Under the pieces are notes generated by a model. The model was not told the origin of the DNA and searched no databases. It saw only the letters and a list, made by a program, of their open reading frames with translations. Made by a program: the position numbers and the translations under genes. This document shows, in pieces, positions 39,194 through 47,929 of a stretch of DNA of 64,000 bases; position 1 is the first letter of the stretch, and every line of letters starts with the position of its first letter. The DNA comes from an uncultured Eubacteriales bacterium (GTDB lineage: Bacteria > Bacillota > Clostridia > Oscillospirales > Acutalibacteraceae): the NCBI GenBank assembly GCA_934464615.1, contig CAKSKA010000006.1:1-64000 (forward strand), read 5' to 3'.

Positions 39194-40698
39194 TATTCTT
39201 GGGCAAAAACTACCGTTGCGTTTTTGTCGCCTACGGTATTTTCAATAAAATCTATAATGTTTTCGTCAAACCGTATTACTTCGCCGTTCTTCTTACCGTA
39301 ATAGCCGAATCTGCCGTTTTCGGTTTGTATAAACGTGTTTCCGTCCGCTGTGGGGAAATCGGTTTCCCTTTTTGGCGTGATATATACAAGGTCTACAACA
39401 GACATGGCAAATAAATTGTTTTTAACCGTAAAATCGCCGGTCATAATATTATCAAATCCGCCGGACGTCAGGGAAATGGTGCCGCTGCGTCCCGTACGCA
39501 CAGCGCCGCGGCCTTTACCGGAATACCACATTAAATTGTTTTCAACATAAAAGCCGTCTATGCTCCCGTATTCCTTAGGCAGCCAGTATTCTATGCAGGA
39601 AGTGCAGTATTCAAAAACATTATCCGTAAAATGTACGTTTTTAACGGTTTTGGGATCATTGCCGCCTCTGAACTGGAATGATGCGGCGGTATCGTACACC
39701 TGATAAAAATAATTGTTTTTAACCGTAAAATCTATTGCGGTACCCCATATTTCTATGGCGTTGCCGTAACGCACTCCGCTTCCGAGACCGCCTTGTACGC
39801 ATCCGCCGACATATCCCAATTCGCAGTTTTGCAGGGTAAGTCCGCTGATGTCTGTACCGCACACGCAATGGTTGCCGGAATATTTAAAGCATATGTTGTC
39901 TATTGTTATATCGTTTGCCTTAACGGAAAACGCACTGGCAGCAATGCAAATTTCAATGCTTTTGTAAATTTCACCGGGGTTTCCTTTTTCACAATAAAGA
40001 TAAAGTTCGTTTTTGTACATCATAAACGATAAATCTTTTTTAAGGTCGGACGGTTTTTTTGATTTAAGGTCGCGCGGTTCCCAATAACATTTCTCCGTAA
40101 AAGTATCGTCATCCAACACAAGTGTGCCTACATCGCCCATTTTTCTGCCGGTAAAACGGTATACATTTTCGGTTTCGGTTTCCTCCCAAAGTTCACCGCT
40201 TGCCGCATTCATAGGGGAGGAAAGCACTTCCGGCTTTTTGCCGTCGCCGTAAGCGCTGTAACTTACTCCGTCGGTAGAGGCTATAATGTTCTCCCTCCAA
40301 ACACCGCCGCGCTGCAAATATACTACATCACCGCGGCCGAGTTTGAATTTACCTATTGCACGCAGAGTTTTTATTGCGGTTTCGGGTGTTTTACCGTCGT
40401 TTGCGTCATCGCCGTCAGGCGATACATAATACGCCTGCCCGTTATCTGACGGCTTAATGTCCGATTCTTTTGTGCGGATTTCAAAGATCCTGTAATCTGT
40501 GTAAGGACGGTAAGATTTTTCTATTTCGTCAACCGTCATTTTACTGCCGGTGGATACCGTCGGCATATCCGCTTTTTCCACAACAGGCCATCCGTTTACG
40601 GTGTTTGACGCGCTGCCTGTTTGTGTGCCGGATTTATCACGGCATGCACAAAGAGAAAACAGCATAATAAAACAGATAAAAACAGCAATTTTTTTCAT
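39193..40698 (-). CDS. Lipoprotein with right-handed parallel beta-helix
   Basis: 501 residues. Signal peptide KKIAVFICFIMLFSLCAC with lipobox Cys at ~19, then a Ser/Thr-rich linker and a beta-helix domain beginning YYVSPDGDDANDGKTPETAIKTL, the start typical of DUF1565/pectate-lyase-like proteins. Repeating turns such as NDITIDNICFKYSGNHCV, GLTLQNCELGY, DFTVKNNYFYQVYDTAASF, NVHFTDNVFEYC are visible. Probably a surface polysaccharide-binding or -cleaving protein; substrate unknown. RBS GGAGGG; very short leader, from a promoter back-to-back with that of proB. Confidence 0.9.
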   Translation of the reverse strand: MKKIAVFICFIMLFSLCACRDKSGTQTGSASNTVNGWPVVEKADMPTVSTGSKMTVDEIEKSYRPYTDYRIFEIRTKESDIKPSDNGQAYYVSPDGDDANDGKTPETAIKTLRAIGKFKLGRGDVVYLQRGGVWRENIIASTDGVSYSAYGDGKKPEVLSSPMNAASGELWEETETENVYRFTGRKMGDVGTLVLDDDTFTEKCYWEPRDLKSKKPSDLKKDLSFMMYKNELYLYCEKGNPGEIYKSIEICIAASAFSVKANDITIDNICFKYSGNHCVCGTDISGLTLQNCELGYVGGCVQGGLGSGVRYGNAIEIWGTAIDFTVKNNYFYQVYDTAASFQFRGGNDPKTVKNVHFTDNVFEYCTSCIEYWLPKEYGSIDGFYVENNLMWYSGKGRGAVRTGRSGTISLTSGGFDNIMTGDFTVKNNLFAMSVVDLVYITPKRETDFPTADGNTFIQTENGRFGYYGKKNGEVIRFDENIIDFIENTVGDKNATVVFAQE

Positions 40699-40717
40699 AA
40701 GATCCCTCCACCTAAAA

Positions 40718-40746
40718 AGTATAACTTACAGCATTTTATAAGTCAA
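40718..40746 (-). promoter_or_regulatory. Promoter of the beta-helix lipoprotein gene
   Basis: Minus strand TTGACT (40746-40741), 17-bp spacer, TATACT (40723-40718). Confidence 0.82.
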
Positions 40747-40764
40747 CTAAAATGTTGACTTATA
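40737..40764. promoter_or_regulatory. 28-bp inverted repeat holding the -35 boxes of two divergent promoters
   Basis: Perfect 11-bp arms TATAAGTCAAC (40737-40747) / GTTGACTTATA (40754-40764), 6-bp centre TAAAAT. The left arm contains the minus-strand -35, the right arm the plus-strand -35. Confidence 0.85.
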
Positions 40765-40783
40765 CCGCCTGTCGCTATATAAT
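40755..40783 (+). promoter_or_regulatory. Promoter of proBAC
   Basis: TTGACT (40755-40760), 17-bp spacer, TATAAT (40778-40783). Confidence 0.88.
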
Positions 40784-40842
40784 TAATCTGGTGTGGTGGA
40801 ACTTAAATCTACCGACTTTAAACGTAGTAAAAGGGGTAAAAA

Positions 40843-41610
40843 ATGCGTATTGTAATAAAAGTGGGCACGTCTACGCTGGCACACAGCACAGGCAGACTTA
40901 ATATTCGCCATGTGGAACAACTTTGTAAGGTGTTAAGCGACCTTAAAAATGCGGGTAATGAAGTAATACTTGTATCGTCCGGTGCAATAGGAATGGGCGC
41001 AGGTAAATTAATGCTTGACGGCAGGCCTACAGACATTCCGACAAAGCAGGCTGCCGCTGCCGTAGGTCAGTGCGAACTTATGTATACATACGACAACCTG
41101 TTTTCGCAGTATAATCATACAGTGGCGCAAATATTGCTTACGGGGGAGAATGTTGAAAACAAAACCCAGTTCTGTAATTTTAAAAATACTATAAACAGAT
41201 TGCTGGAACTTGATGCATTGCCTGTTATTAACGAAAATGATACCGTTGCCACGGATGAAATAGTAATAGGCGATAACGACACGCTGGCGGCAATAGTTGC
41301 GGTAAGCGTAAAGGCAGATATTTTAGTGCTTTTAAGCGATATTGACGGGTTGTATACGTCAGATCCGCACAAATGCGAAAATGCGGAACTTATAAGCAGG
41401 ATTGAAGTAATTGATGATGATGTAAGGGCGTTGGCAGGCGGCGCCGGCAGTAAAAACGGCACGGGCGGTATGGTTACAAAAATCAGAGCCGCCGAGATGT
41501 GCATGGCTGCAGGGTGCGATATGGTTATTGCAAACGGTTCTTATCCGGAAAAATTATATGACATTATACAGGGTGATGATGTCGGCAGCAGATTTATCGG
41601 TAAAAGGTGA
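40843..41610 (+). CDS. proB: Glutamate 5-kinase
   Basis: 255 residues; phosphorylates glutamate, first step of proline synthesis. Amino-acid-kinase fold: RIVIKVGTSTLAH, VILVSSGAIGMGAGKL, PVINENDTVATDEIVIGDNDTLAAIVA, LVLLSDIDGLYTSDPH, GTGGMVTKIRAAEMC. It lacks the C-terminal PUA domain found in the E. coli enzyme, as in many Firmicutes; feedback control by proline resides in the kinase domain. First gene of proBAC, with AAGGGG before the ATG. Confidence 0.96.
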   Translation: MRIVIKVGTSTLAHSTGRLNIRHVEQLCKVLSDLKNAGNEVILVSSGAIGMGAGKLMLDGRPTDIPTKQAAAAVGQCELMYTYDNLFSQYNHTVAQILLTGENVENKTQFCNFKNTINRLLELDALPVINENDTVATDEIVIGDNDTLAAIVAVSVKADILVLLSDIDGLYTSDPHKCENAELISRIEVIDDDVRALAGGAGSKNGTGGMVTKIRAAEMCMAAGCDMVIANGSYPEKLYDIIQGDDVGSRFIGKR

Positions 41611-41615
41611 TTACA

Positions 41616-42875
41616 TTGACAACAAGAGATATACTTTTAAATGCAAAAGCGCAGACTGCCGCTGCGGCTTTGCTTGGCAGCGAAGTAAAGAATAACGCTT
41701 TGCGTGCGGCGGCGCAAAGTCTTATTGAAAATACGGATGAAATACTTGCCGCAAACAAACTGGATGTTGAGGCAGCACAGGCGGCAATAGGGGAAGTAAT
41801 GACTGATAGGCTGCGGCTTGATGAGGACCGCATTGCCGCTATGGCAAAAGGACTTACCGATGTTGCGGATTTGCCTGATCCTGTGGGCAGAGTTATTGAC
41901 GAATACCGCGCCGAGAACGGACTTATTATTAAAAAGGTATCCGTGCCGTTGGGCGTGGTTGCAATTATTTATGAGAGCCGACCGAATGTTACATCCGATG
42001 CGGCGGCGCTTTGCCTTAAAAGCGGAAACGTGTGTGTTCTGCGCGGAGGTAAAGAGGCTTTTCGCAGTAATACGGCGATAGTCGGGGCAATGCGCAGCGG
42101 AATTGCAAAGTGCGGTTTAAACGAAAATATGATTTCGCTTGTTACCGATACTTCAAGGCAAAGTGCCGCCGATTTGATGACGGCGGTAGGCTTTGTGGAT
42201 TTGCTTATACCGCGCGGCGGGGCAGGACTTATACGCGCCTGCATCGAAAACGCAAAAGTTCCGTGTATACAAACGGGTACCGGCATTTGTCATATTTATG
42301 TGGATAAATCTGCCGATTTTGATAAGGCGCTTAAAATTATAAACAACGCTAAAACACAGCGTCCCTCGGTTTGCAATGCAGCGGAGGTATGCCTTGTAAA
42401 TGCGGATATTGCAAATAAATTTTTGCCTTTGCTTTATAAAACGCTTGTAACCGACAGAACCAGCGCAGGCCTTAAACCGGTTGAACTGCGGCTTGATAAC
42501 CGTGCAGCCGAAATAATAGACGGCACACCGGCAGGTAAAGACGATTTTGATACTGAATTTTTGGATTATAAAATGGCAGTTGCGGTGGTTGATGATACCG
42601 ATGCCGCAATCAAGCATATTTCAAAACATTCCACGGGACACAGCGAGTCTGTAATTACGCAGGACGACGCACAGGCGCAAAAATTTATACGCGGTGTGGA
42701 CAGTGCCGCCGTTTACGTAAACGCGTCTACACGTTTTACAGACGGCGGATGTTTCGGACTCGGCTGCGAAATGGGCATTTCAACACAAAAATTGCACGCG
42801 CGCGGTCCAATGGGATTAAATGAGTTGACGAGTTATAAATATATTATTACAGGTAACGGACAGATAAGAGAATGA
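41616..42875 (+). CDS. proA: Gamma-glutamyl phosphate reductase
   Basis: 419 residues; reduces glutamyl-phosphate to the semialdehyde with NADPH. Aldehyde-dehydrogenase fold: PLGVVAIIYESRPNVTSDAA, CVLRGGKEAFRSN, DLLIPRGGAGLI, and catalytic Cys253 in QRPSVCNAAEVC. Start TTG at 41616 preferred, since AAAGGTGA (41602-41609) lies 6 nt upstream and the product then starts MTTRDILLNAKAQ; a GTG at 41607 overlapping the proB stop is the alternative (3 residues longer). Middle gene of proBAC. Confidence 0.95.
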   Translation: MTTRDILLNAKAQTAAAALLGSEVKNNALRAAAQSLIENTDEILAANKLDVEAAQAAIGEVMTDRLRLDEDRIAAMAKGLTDVADLPDPVGRVIDEYRAENGLIIKKVSVPLGVVAIIYESRPNVTSDAAALCLKSGNVCVLRGGKEAFRSNTAIVGAMRSGIAKCGLNENMISLVTDTSRQSAADLMTAVGFVDLLIPRGGAGLIRACIENAKVPCIQTGTGICHIYVDKSADFDKALKIINNAKTQRPSVCNAAEVCLVNADIANKFLPLLYKTLVTDRTSAGLKPVELRLDNRAAEIIDGTPAGKDDFDTEFLDYKMAVAVVDDTDAAIKHISKHSTGHSESVITQDDAQAQKFIRGVDSAAVYVNASTRFTDGGCFGLGCEMGISTQKLHARGPMGLNELTSYKYIITGNGQIRE

Positions 42876-42885
42876 GGCGTATTTT

Positions 42886-43674
42886 ATGGTAATAGGATTT
42901 ATAGGCACAGGCAATATGGGCTCTGCACTTGCACGCGCCGCCGCTGCGGACGGCGTACGGATATTGCTTGCCAACCGTACAAAAGAAAAGGCGGAAAAAC
43001 TGGCAGCCGAAACAGGCGGTACGGTTTGCACAAACAATGAAATTGCCGAACGGGCGGATTATATTTTTTTGGGTGTTAAACCGCAGCAGTATATGCAGGT
43101 TACACAACCGCTTAAAAGCATATTTGAAAGCCGTAAGGGCAATTTTACAATAGTTTCTATGGCGGCTGGGATAAATATTTCACGTGTCAAAGAACTTTGC
43201 GGAAATAATTGCAATGTAATACGCATAATGCCTAATTTGCCGGCGCAAACAGGCGATGGAATGATACTTTACTGTGCAAGCGGAAATACCGTAAATGCAC
43301 GGGAATTGGTTGACATAATGTCTAAATCGGGCAAATGGGACGAAATACCCGAACAGCTTATAGATGCCGGCAGCGCTTTAAGCGGTTGCGGACCGGCATT
43401 TGTATATATGTTTATGGACGCACTGTCTGCCGGTGCGCAGGAATGCGGACTGCCGAAGGAAAAAGCGGATTTATATGCCGCATACACCGTAAAGGGTGCC
43501 GCTGCGCTTGCTATCGGCAACAGTATGACGCCCTCACAGCTTTGCGATGCGGTTTGCAGTCCCGGCGGCAGCACTATAGAGGGTGTTAAATCCCTGCAAG
43601 GCAATGGATTTGAGCATATTGTAAAAGATGCGGTAAAAGCGTCTTATAAAAGGACACTGGAACTCGGAAAATAA
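42886..43674 (+). CDS. proC: Pyrroline-5-carboxylate reductase
   Basis: 262 residues; final NADPH-dependent step of proline synthesis. N-terminal Rossmann motif VIGFIGTGNMGSALARAA, IFLGVKPQQ, RIMPNLPAQTGDGM, and the C-terminal dimer domain with SALSGCGPAFVYMFMDALS and SPGGSTIEGVKSLQ (family signature). ATG 11 nt after proA, GAGGCG upstream. Completes the Glu-to-Pro pathway in one operon. Confidence 0.96.
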   Translation: MVIGFIGTGNMGSALARAAAADGVRILLANRTKEKAEKLAAETGGTVCTNNEIAERADYIFLGVKPQQYMQVTQPLKSIFESRKGNFTIVSMAAGINISRVKELCGNNCNVIRIMPNLPAQTGDGMILYCASGNTVNARELVDIMSKSGKWDEIPEQLIDAGSALSGCGPAFVYMFMDALSAGAQECGLPKEKADLYAAYTVKGAAALAIGNSMTPSQLCDAVCSPGGSTIEGVKSLQGNGFEHIVKDAVKASYKRTLELGK

Positions 43675-43709
43675 AAAATCCTTAAAGACTTTAAGTCTTT
43701 AAGGATTTT
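43675..43709. terminator. Hairpin serving proC (+) and tRNA-Leu (-)
   Basis: 16-bp stem AAAATCCTTAAAGACT (43675-43690) / AGTCTTTAAGGATTTT (43694-43709) with TTA loop. T-rich tail TTTTTTATTTT is on the minus-strand side, so it primarily terminates the tRNA transcript; it abuts the tRNA CCA end. Confidence 0.88.
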
Positions 43710-43795
43710 GGTGCCGGTGACCGGAGTCGAACCGGTACGGTATCGCTACCACTGGATTTTGAGTCCAGCACGTCTGCCAATTCCATCACACCGGC
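43709..43795 (-). tRNA. tRNA-Leu (anticodon CAA)
   Basis: 87-nt cloverleaf on the minus strand: acceptor GCCGGTG/CACCGGC, D-arm, anticodon stem CTGGA/TCCAG with loop CUCAAAA giving anticodon CAA (plus-strand 43759-43761), class-II variable arm (TGGTAGCGATACCG region), T-arm GGTTCGACTCC, discriminator A and encoded CCA. The long variable arm and CAA anticodon fit tRNA-Leu reading UUG. Confidence 0.97.
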
Positions 43796-43812
43796 ATTTG
43801 TGCAACAAAGAC

Positions 43813-43842
43813 ATTATACACTAATGTGTGTAATAAAATCAA
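43813..43842 (-). promoter_or_regulatory. Promoter of tRNA-Leu
   Basis: Minus strand TTGATT (43842-43837), 18-bp spacer, TATAAT (43818-43813). Confidence 0.82.
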
Positions 43843-43871
43843 GTCTTTTTTGTATTTTTAAGGAGAAAATA

Positions 43872-45563
43872 ATGAAACATAAAATTTTGTGTGTTCTTTT
43901 AAGCATAATTATTGTTTGTGTGTCGCTTACGGCGTGTTTCGGCAAAAAGGTAAATACAGATACATCCGCCGCCCAAACATCTGACTTTGATATTAAATGC
44001 GATGCGGAATTTGCAACCACCAAAATAAACGGCGATTATGCGATAGTCAATTTTATAAATCCATCTCTTGACACGGCGGACATAACGGTAGTTGCCTATT
44101 CCCTGAAGCAGGGCAAGGAAACCGCAAGACTTAAGCTGGGCAACGGCAATTGGCAGGTCGGCCCTTTGGATAACGGCTTTTTTGTAGTTGACGAGGCAAA
44201 CCTTACAGTAAAACTTTATGATTTTTCCGGCAAAGAAACGGCAGAGTATAATATTGATACCGCCGACAAACTTATAAGTACATCTTATGTAAGCAGTGAC
44301 GGCAAATATTTTATGTACATTGCGTCAAACACATGCGAAGTGTATATTTGCGAGATGAAAAGCGGTAAATCCTACGTTACGGGCAAAGCTATGAACAGGG
44401 TGGAAAGCCTTGCCTATGCGGACGACAGTTTTTATATATACAACGGTTCTTCGGGGCTGCTTAAAGTAAGCATTAAAGATAAACAGCTTATTACGGTGTT
44501 TGATGATTCAAGACTTACCCTTGTTACCGAATACGGCGGTTCAAGCACGGGGGACAATATGGAGTTTTTGTATATTGACGCCGCACGCAACGATACCGTA
44601 AAAAAAATACGCTACCAAACTGTCGATGAATTTGTAATTAAGACGATACCTTTCGGTATAGTAACGCTGGCATCGGACGCACAGGGAGATATTTTAAGAC
44701 TGTACGATAAAAAAACCAACGCTTTAAGGGAAATTAATTTAGGAAAAAGTTATGTAGACTGCGCTGCCGATGACGGCAATACTTTGCTTGTAAGTTGTCG
44801 CAACGGAGAAAACGACTATAATTTCAGGGTTTACGATATTAACGGCATAACCGAAAAGCCGCTTCAAAGTTTTACGGAGCAGGCACCGGAGATCCCGACG
44901 CAGCCGGAAGCTATCGTGTCTGATACTCCCGACGAAACACCTGTTAAAGAAAGTACAAGCACCGCGCATATGATAAAGGGCGTGCCGATATTGGCACAAA
45001 GACCGGAATATCCCACGGGATGCGAATCGGTGAGTGCGGTTATGGCGCTTAAGTATAAGGGGCACAATATAACGGTTGCAAAGTTTATAGACAACTACCT
45101 TGAAAAAAGCAGTGAATTTACTTATGAAAACGGCATAAAATACGGACCGGATCCGAAGGAATATTTTATAGGCGATCCGCGATATACGGGAGGTTACGGA
45201 TGTTTTGCGCCTGTAATTAAAAATGCGGTTACAGATTACCTCGGCAATCAAACGGCGGTTGCGGACGCTTCCGGCTCGGAAATGGATACGCTTTGCCGTA
45301 AATACATTGTAAACAATGTGCCGGTAATGGTTTGGGTAACAATTTCCATGATTGATACTTATTCCTCGGCAAAATGGCAGCTTAAAAGCGGCGAAACTTT
45401 TTATTGGCCCGCAAACGAGCATTGTATGCTGCTTATAGGATTTGATGAAAATTATTATTATTTTAATGATCCGTATGCAGGCAAACAGGTTAAATACAGT
45501 AAAGAAATTGCCGAAAAGCGTTACAGCGAACTCGGTAAACAGGCATTGGCTGTTATAGGCTGA
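43872..45563 (+). CDS. Lipoprotein with N-terminal beta-repeat region and C-terminal C39-like peptidase domain
   Basis: 563 residues. Signal peptide HKILCVLLSIIIVCVSLTAC with lipobox Cys at ~20. Residues ~40-350 look like propeller-type beta repeats (e.g. QVGPLDNGFFVVDEANLTVKLYDFSG). After a Pro/Thr linker (~365-390), a papain-like C39_2 domain follows: VPILAQRPEYPTGCESVSAVMAL (catalytic Cys), NEHCMLLIGFDENYYYFNDPY (catalytic His and Asp). Probably a cell-surface cysteine peptidase or binding protein. AGGAG before the ATG at 43872; an earlier frame start at 43800 lies in the promoter region. Confidence 0.9.
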   Translation: MKHKILCVLLSIIIVCVSLTACFGKKVNTDTSAAQTSDFDIKCDAEFATTKINGDYAIVNFINPSLDTADITVVAYSLKQGKETARLKLGNGNWQVGPLDNGFFVVDEANLTVKLYDFSGKETAEYNIDTADKLISTSYVSSDGKYFMYIASNTCEVYICEMKSGKSYVTGKAMNRVESLAYADDSFYIYNGSSGLLKVSIKDKQLITVFDDSRLTLVTEYGGSSTGDNMEFLYIDAARNDTVKKIRYQTVDEFVIKTIPFGIVTLASDAQGDILRLYDKKTNALREINLGKSYVDCAADDGNTLLVSCRNGENDYNFRVYDINGITEKPLQSFTEQAPEIPTQPEAIVSDTPDETPVKESTSTAHMIKGVPILAQRPEYPTGCESVSAVMALKYKGHNITVAKFIDNYLEKSSEFTYENGIKYGPDPKEYFIGDPRYTGGYGCFAPVIKNAVTDYLGNQTAVADASGSEMDTLCRKYIVNNVPVMVWVTISMIDTYSSAKWQLKSGETFYWPANEHCMLLIGFDENYYYFNDPYAGKQVKYSKEIAEKRYSELGKQALAVIG

Positions 45564-45582
45564 TTTTTCTGTACTCACACAA

Positions 45583-45622
45583 AAACAGGACTGTAAAAAC
45601 TTAAGTTCTTACAGTCCTGTTT
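45583..45622. terminator. Bidirectional terminator between C39-like and mscS genes
   Basis: 14-bp stem AAACAGGACTGTAA (45583-45596) / TTACAGTCCTGTTT (45609-45622); serves both convergent genes. Confidence 0.9.
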
Positions 45623-45623
45623 G

Positions 45624-46433
45624 TCATTCTTCGGGTTTAATGTGTACATCCATTTGCGGAAAAGGTATTTCAATTCCGTCCTCGTCAAAGCGCCGTTTAA
45701 TGTTTTCGGTCAGGTCAAATTTAACATTCCAATAATCTTCCGTATTGCACCAAACCAGAGCCTTGTAATTAAGTGCATTGTCGCCGTGGCTTGTCATTAC
45801 AACCTTTGCCGCGGGCTCGTCAAGTACATTTGCGGTATCTTTTACCGCCCTTAATGCGGAATTTCGCACTTCGTCGGAACTTATACCGTATCCGGCTGAA
45901 AATTCAATTTCAACACGGCGTATTTTTTCGGCTGACCAGTTTACAAGCGCATGGCTTGTAAGTATGCTGTTGGGTATTACTACGCGGCGGTTATCATAAG
46001 TACGCAGGGTGGTGTGGAAAATACCTATTGAAATAACAAAGCCTTCAAGGTCATCGTTGATTATATAATCCCCTACGGAAAAAGGACGGAATATAAGCAG
46101 CATAATTCCGCTTGCTATGTTGGAAAGTCCGCCCTGCAGCGCAAGACCTATGGCAACACCGGCACTGCCTATAAGCGTAATTACCGAGGTCATAGGCAAA
46201 CCGAGGTAGGACGCTACGGTAACTATAAGCAAAACACGCAGTACAATGTTAAGCGAACTTACAACAAAACTGCGGACGGATTTATCCATACGGGTAAGTC
46301 CCTTGCCGCTTTTAAGTCGGCGTATAAGCAACGAAGTCAACTTAAAGCCAAAGAAAAGAATTGCGGCGGATATTAAAAGTTTTATTCCGGCATGCATTGC
46401 GAAATCAATAAGTTTGTCAATAAACGCTTCCAT
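45624..46433 (-). CDS. mscS: Small-conductance mechanosensitive channel (MscS family)
   Basis: 269 residues: three N-terminal membrane helices; the pore helix contains TLIGSAGVAIGLALQGGLSNIASGIMLLIFRPFSVGDYI, the MscS signature; a C-terminal beta domain and alpha/beta cage follow, ending PFPQMDVHI. Start: ATG at 46433 with AAGGTGG upstream. The longer frame (to 46478 or 46505) is excluded because a TTGCAA-17-TATAAT promoter lies at 46505-46477, inside it. Releases solutes on hypo-osmotic shock. Confidence 0.93.
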   Translation of the reverse strand: MEAFIDKLIDFAMHAGIKLLISAAILFFGFKLTSLLIRRLKSGKGLTRMDKSVRSFVVSSLNIVLRVLLIVTVASYLGLPMTSVITLIGSAGVAIGLALQGGLSNIASGIMLLIFRPFSVGDYIINDDLEGFVISIGIFHTTLRTYDNRRVVIPNSILTSHALVNWSAEKIRRVEIEFSAGYGISSDEVRNSALRAVKDTANVLDEPAAKVVMTSHGDNALNYKALVWCNTEDYWNVKFDLTENIKRRFDEDGIEIPFPQMDVHIKPEE

Positions 46434-46476
46434 TGTTTTAAACCACCTTACAGAATCTTCATATATATCCGCAACC

Positions 46477-46505
46477 ATTATACCAAAATCACCGCCTTTT
46501 TGCAA
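46477..46505 (-). promoter_or_regulatory. Promoter of mscS
   Basis: Minus strand TTGCAA (46505-46500), 17-bp spacer, TATAAT (46482-46477). Decides the mscS start codon. Confidence 0.8.
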
Positions 46506-46513
46506 ATAGTTAC

Positions 46514-46540
46514 TTGATAACGGTAAAAATATATGCTATA
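46514..46540 (+). promoter_or_regulatory. Likely promoter of serS
   Basis: TATAAT at 46535-46540; TTGATA at 46514-46519 gives a short 15-bp spacer. No T-box structure is visible in the 30-nt leader. Confidence 0.55.
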
Positions 46541-46574
46541 ATTTACGGGATAAAAACCTTTGGGGGAGAAAAAA

Positions 46575-47876
46575 GTGTTAGATATTAAATTTGTCCGTGA
46601 AAATCCGGATATAGTAAGGGAAAACATTAAAAATAAATTTGAGGACGCAAAACTTCCGCTGGTAGACGCCGCCATTGAAACCGACGAGAAAAAACGTGCA
46701 GCCAACAGTGAAGCTAACGAGCTGCGTGCGGCGCGTAATAAATTAAGCAAGCAAATAGGCGCGCTTATGGCACAGGGTAAGCAGGATGAAGCACAGCAGG
46801 TTAAAAAACAGGTTGCCGCCGACGCCGAGCGCCTTGCGGAACTTGAAAAGGCTGAGGATGAGTACGGCAAAAAACTCACCGAAATAATGATGAAAATCCC
46901 CAATATTATTGATAAAAGCGTGCCGATAGGCAAAAACGACAGCGAAAATGTAGAGGTACAGCAGTTCGGCGAGCAAACACATCCCGATTTTGAAGTGCCG
47001 TATCACACCGATATTATGGCTATGTTTTCCGGCATTGATAAAGAGGCTGCCGGCAGGGTTGCGGGCGAAGGATTTTATTACCTTATGGGTGATATTGCAA
47101 GACTGCACAGCGCGGTGCTTTCGTACGCGAGAGATTTTATGATAGATAAGGGATTTACCTATTGCATACCGCCGTTTATGATACGCTCTAAAGTTGTTAC
47201 CGGCGTTATGAGTTTTGAAGAAATGGACGCTATGATGTATAAAATAGAGGGCGAGGACCTCTATCTTATAGGTACAAGCGAGCATAGTATGATAGGTAAG
47301 TTTATAGATACGATTACTCCCGAATCGTCTTTGCCGCTTACGCTTACAAGTTATTCTCCGTGCTTCCGTAAGGAAAAAGGCGCGCACGGTATTGAGGAAC
47401 GCGGTATTTACCGTATTCATCAGTTTGAAAAACAGGAAATGATAGTTATTTGCAAACCGGAAGAAAGCATGGAATGGTTTAACAAGATGTGGAGTTATTC
47501 CGTTGAACTTTTCCGCTCCATGGATATTCCGGTAAGAACGCTTGAGTGCTGTTCGGGCGATCTTGCGGACCTTAAAGTTAAATCATACGATGTCGAGGCG
47601 TGGTCGCCGAAACAGGGTAAGTATTTTGAGGTTTGCTCCTGCTCCAATCTCGGCGATGCTCAGGCGCGCAGACTCGGTATTCGCGTAAAGGGTGCGGACG
47701 GCAGTAAATATCTGGCGCATACCCTTAACAACACGGTTGTTGCTCCGCCGAGAATGCTTATTGCTTTGCTTGAAAACAACCTTTCGTTTGACGGAAAGAA
47801 TTATACACTTAAAATACCCAAGGCATTGCAGCCTTATATGGGCGGCAAGACCGAGATTAAGACAAATCTTAAATAA
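46575..47876 (+). CDS. serS: Seryl-tRNA synthetase
   Basis: 433 residues, class II aaRS. N-terminal coiled-coil arm (KNKFEDAKLPLVDAAIETDEKK ... LAELEKAEDEYGKKLTEIM), then catalytic core with motif 2 LTSYSPCFRKEKGAHGIEERGIYRIHQFEKQEM and motif 3 LNNTVVAPPRMLIALLENN. Start GTG at 46575 (MLDIKFVRENPDIVREN) with GGGGGAG (46562-46568); the longer TTG start would place the SD inside the gene. Monocistronic; no T-box seen, unlike serS of Bacillus. Confidence 0.96.
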   Translation: MLDIKFVRENPDIVRENIKNKFEDAKLPLVDAAIETDEKKRAANSEANELRAARNKLSKQIGALMAQGKQDEAQQVKKQVAADAERLAELEKAEDEYGKKLTEIMMKIPNIIDKSVPIGKNDSENVEVQQFGEQTHPDFEVPYHTDIMAMFSGIDKEAAGRVAGEGFYYLMGDIARLHSAVLSYARDFMIDKGFTYCIPPFMIRSKVVTGVMSFEEMDAMMYKIEGEDLYLIGTSEHSMIGKFIDTITPESSLPLTLTSYSPCFRKEKGAHGIEERGIYRIHQFEKQEMIVICKPEESMEWFNKMWSYSVELFRSMDIPVRTLECCSGDLADLKVKSYDVEAWSPKQGKYFEVCSCSNLGDAQARRLGIRVKGADGSKYLAHTLNNTVVAPPRMLIALLENNLSFDGKNYTLKIPKALQPYMGGKTEIKTNLK

Positions 47877-47893
47877 TTATTAAATTATAAAAT

Positions 47894-47926
47894 AAACCGA
47901 CGTATTTTTAAAATACGTCGGTTTTT
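47894..47926. terminator. Terminator of serS
   Basis: 15-bp stem AAACCGACGTATTTT (47894-47908) / AAAATACGTCGGTTT (47910-47924), then TTT; usable in both directions. Confidence 0.9.
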
Positions 47927-47929
47927 AAT

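Noticed and set aside
38986..39414. 142-residue plus-strand frame after the sigma module
   Set aside because: Only the first ~30 codons resemble a serine recombinase; the rest runs antisense through the end of the beta-helix gene. Recorded as a short pseudogene fragment instead.
46540..46575. T-box riboswitch upstream of serS
   Set aside because: The leader is only about 30 nt and lacks the T-box sequence and specifier hairpin.
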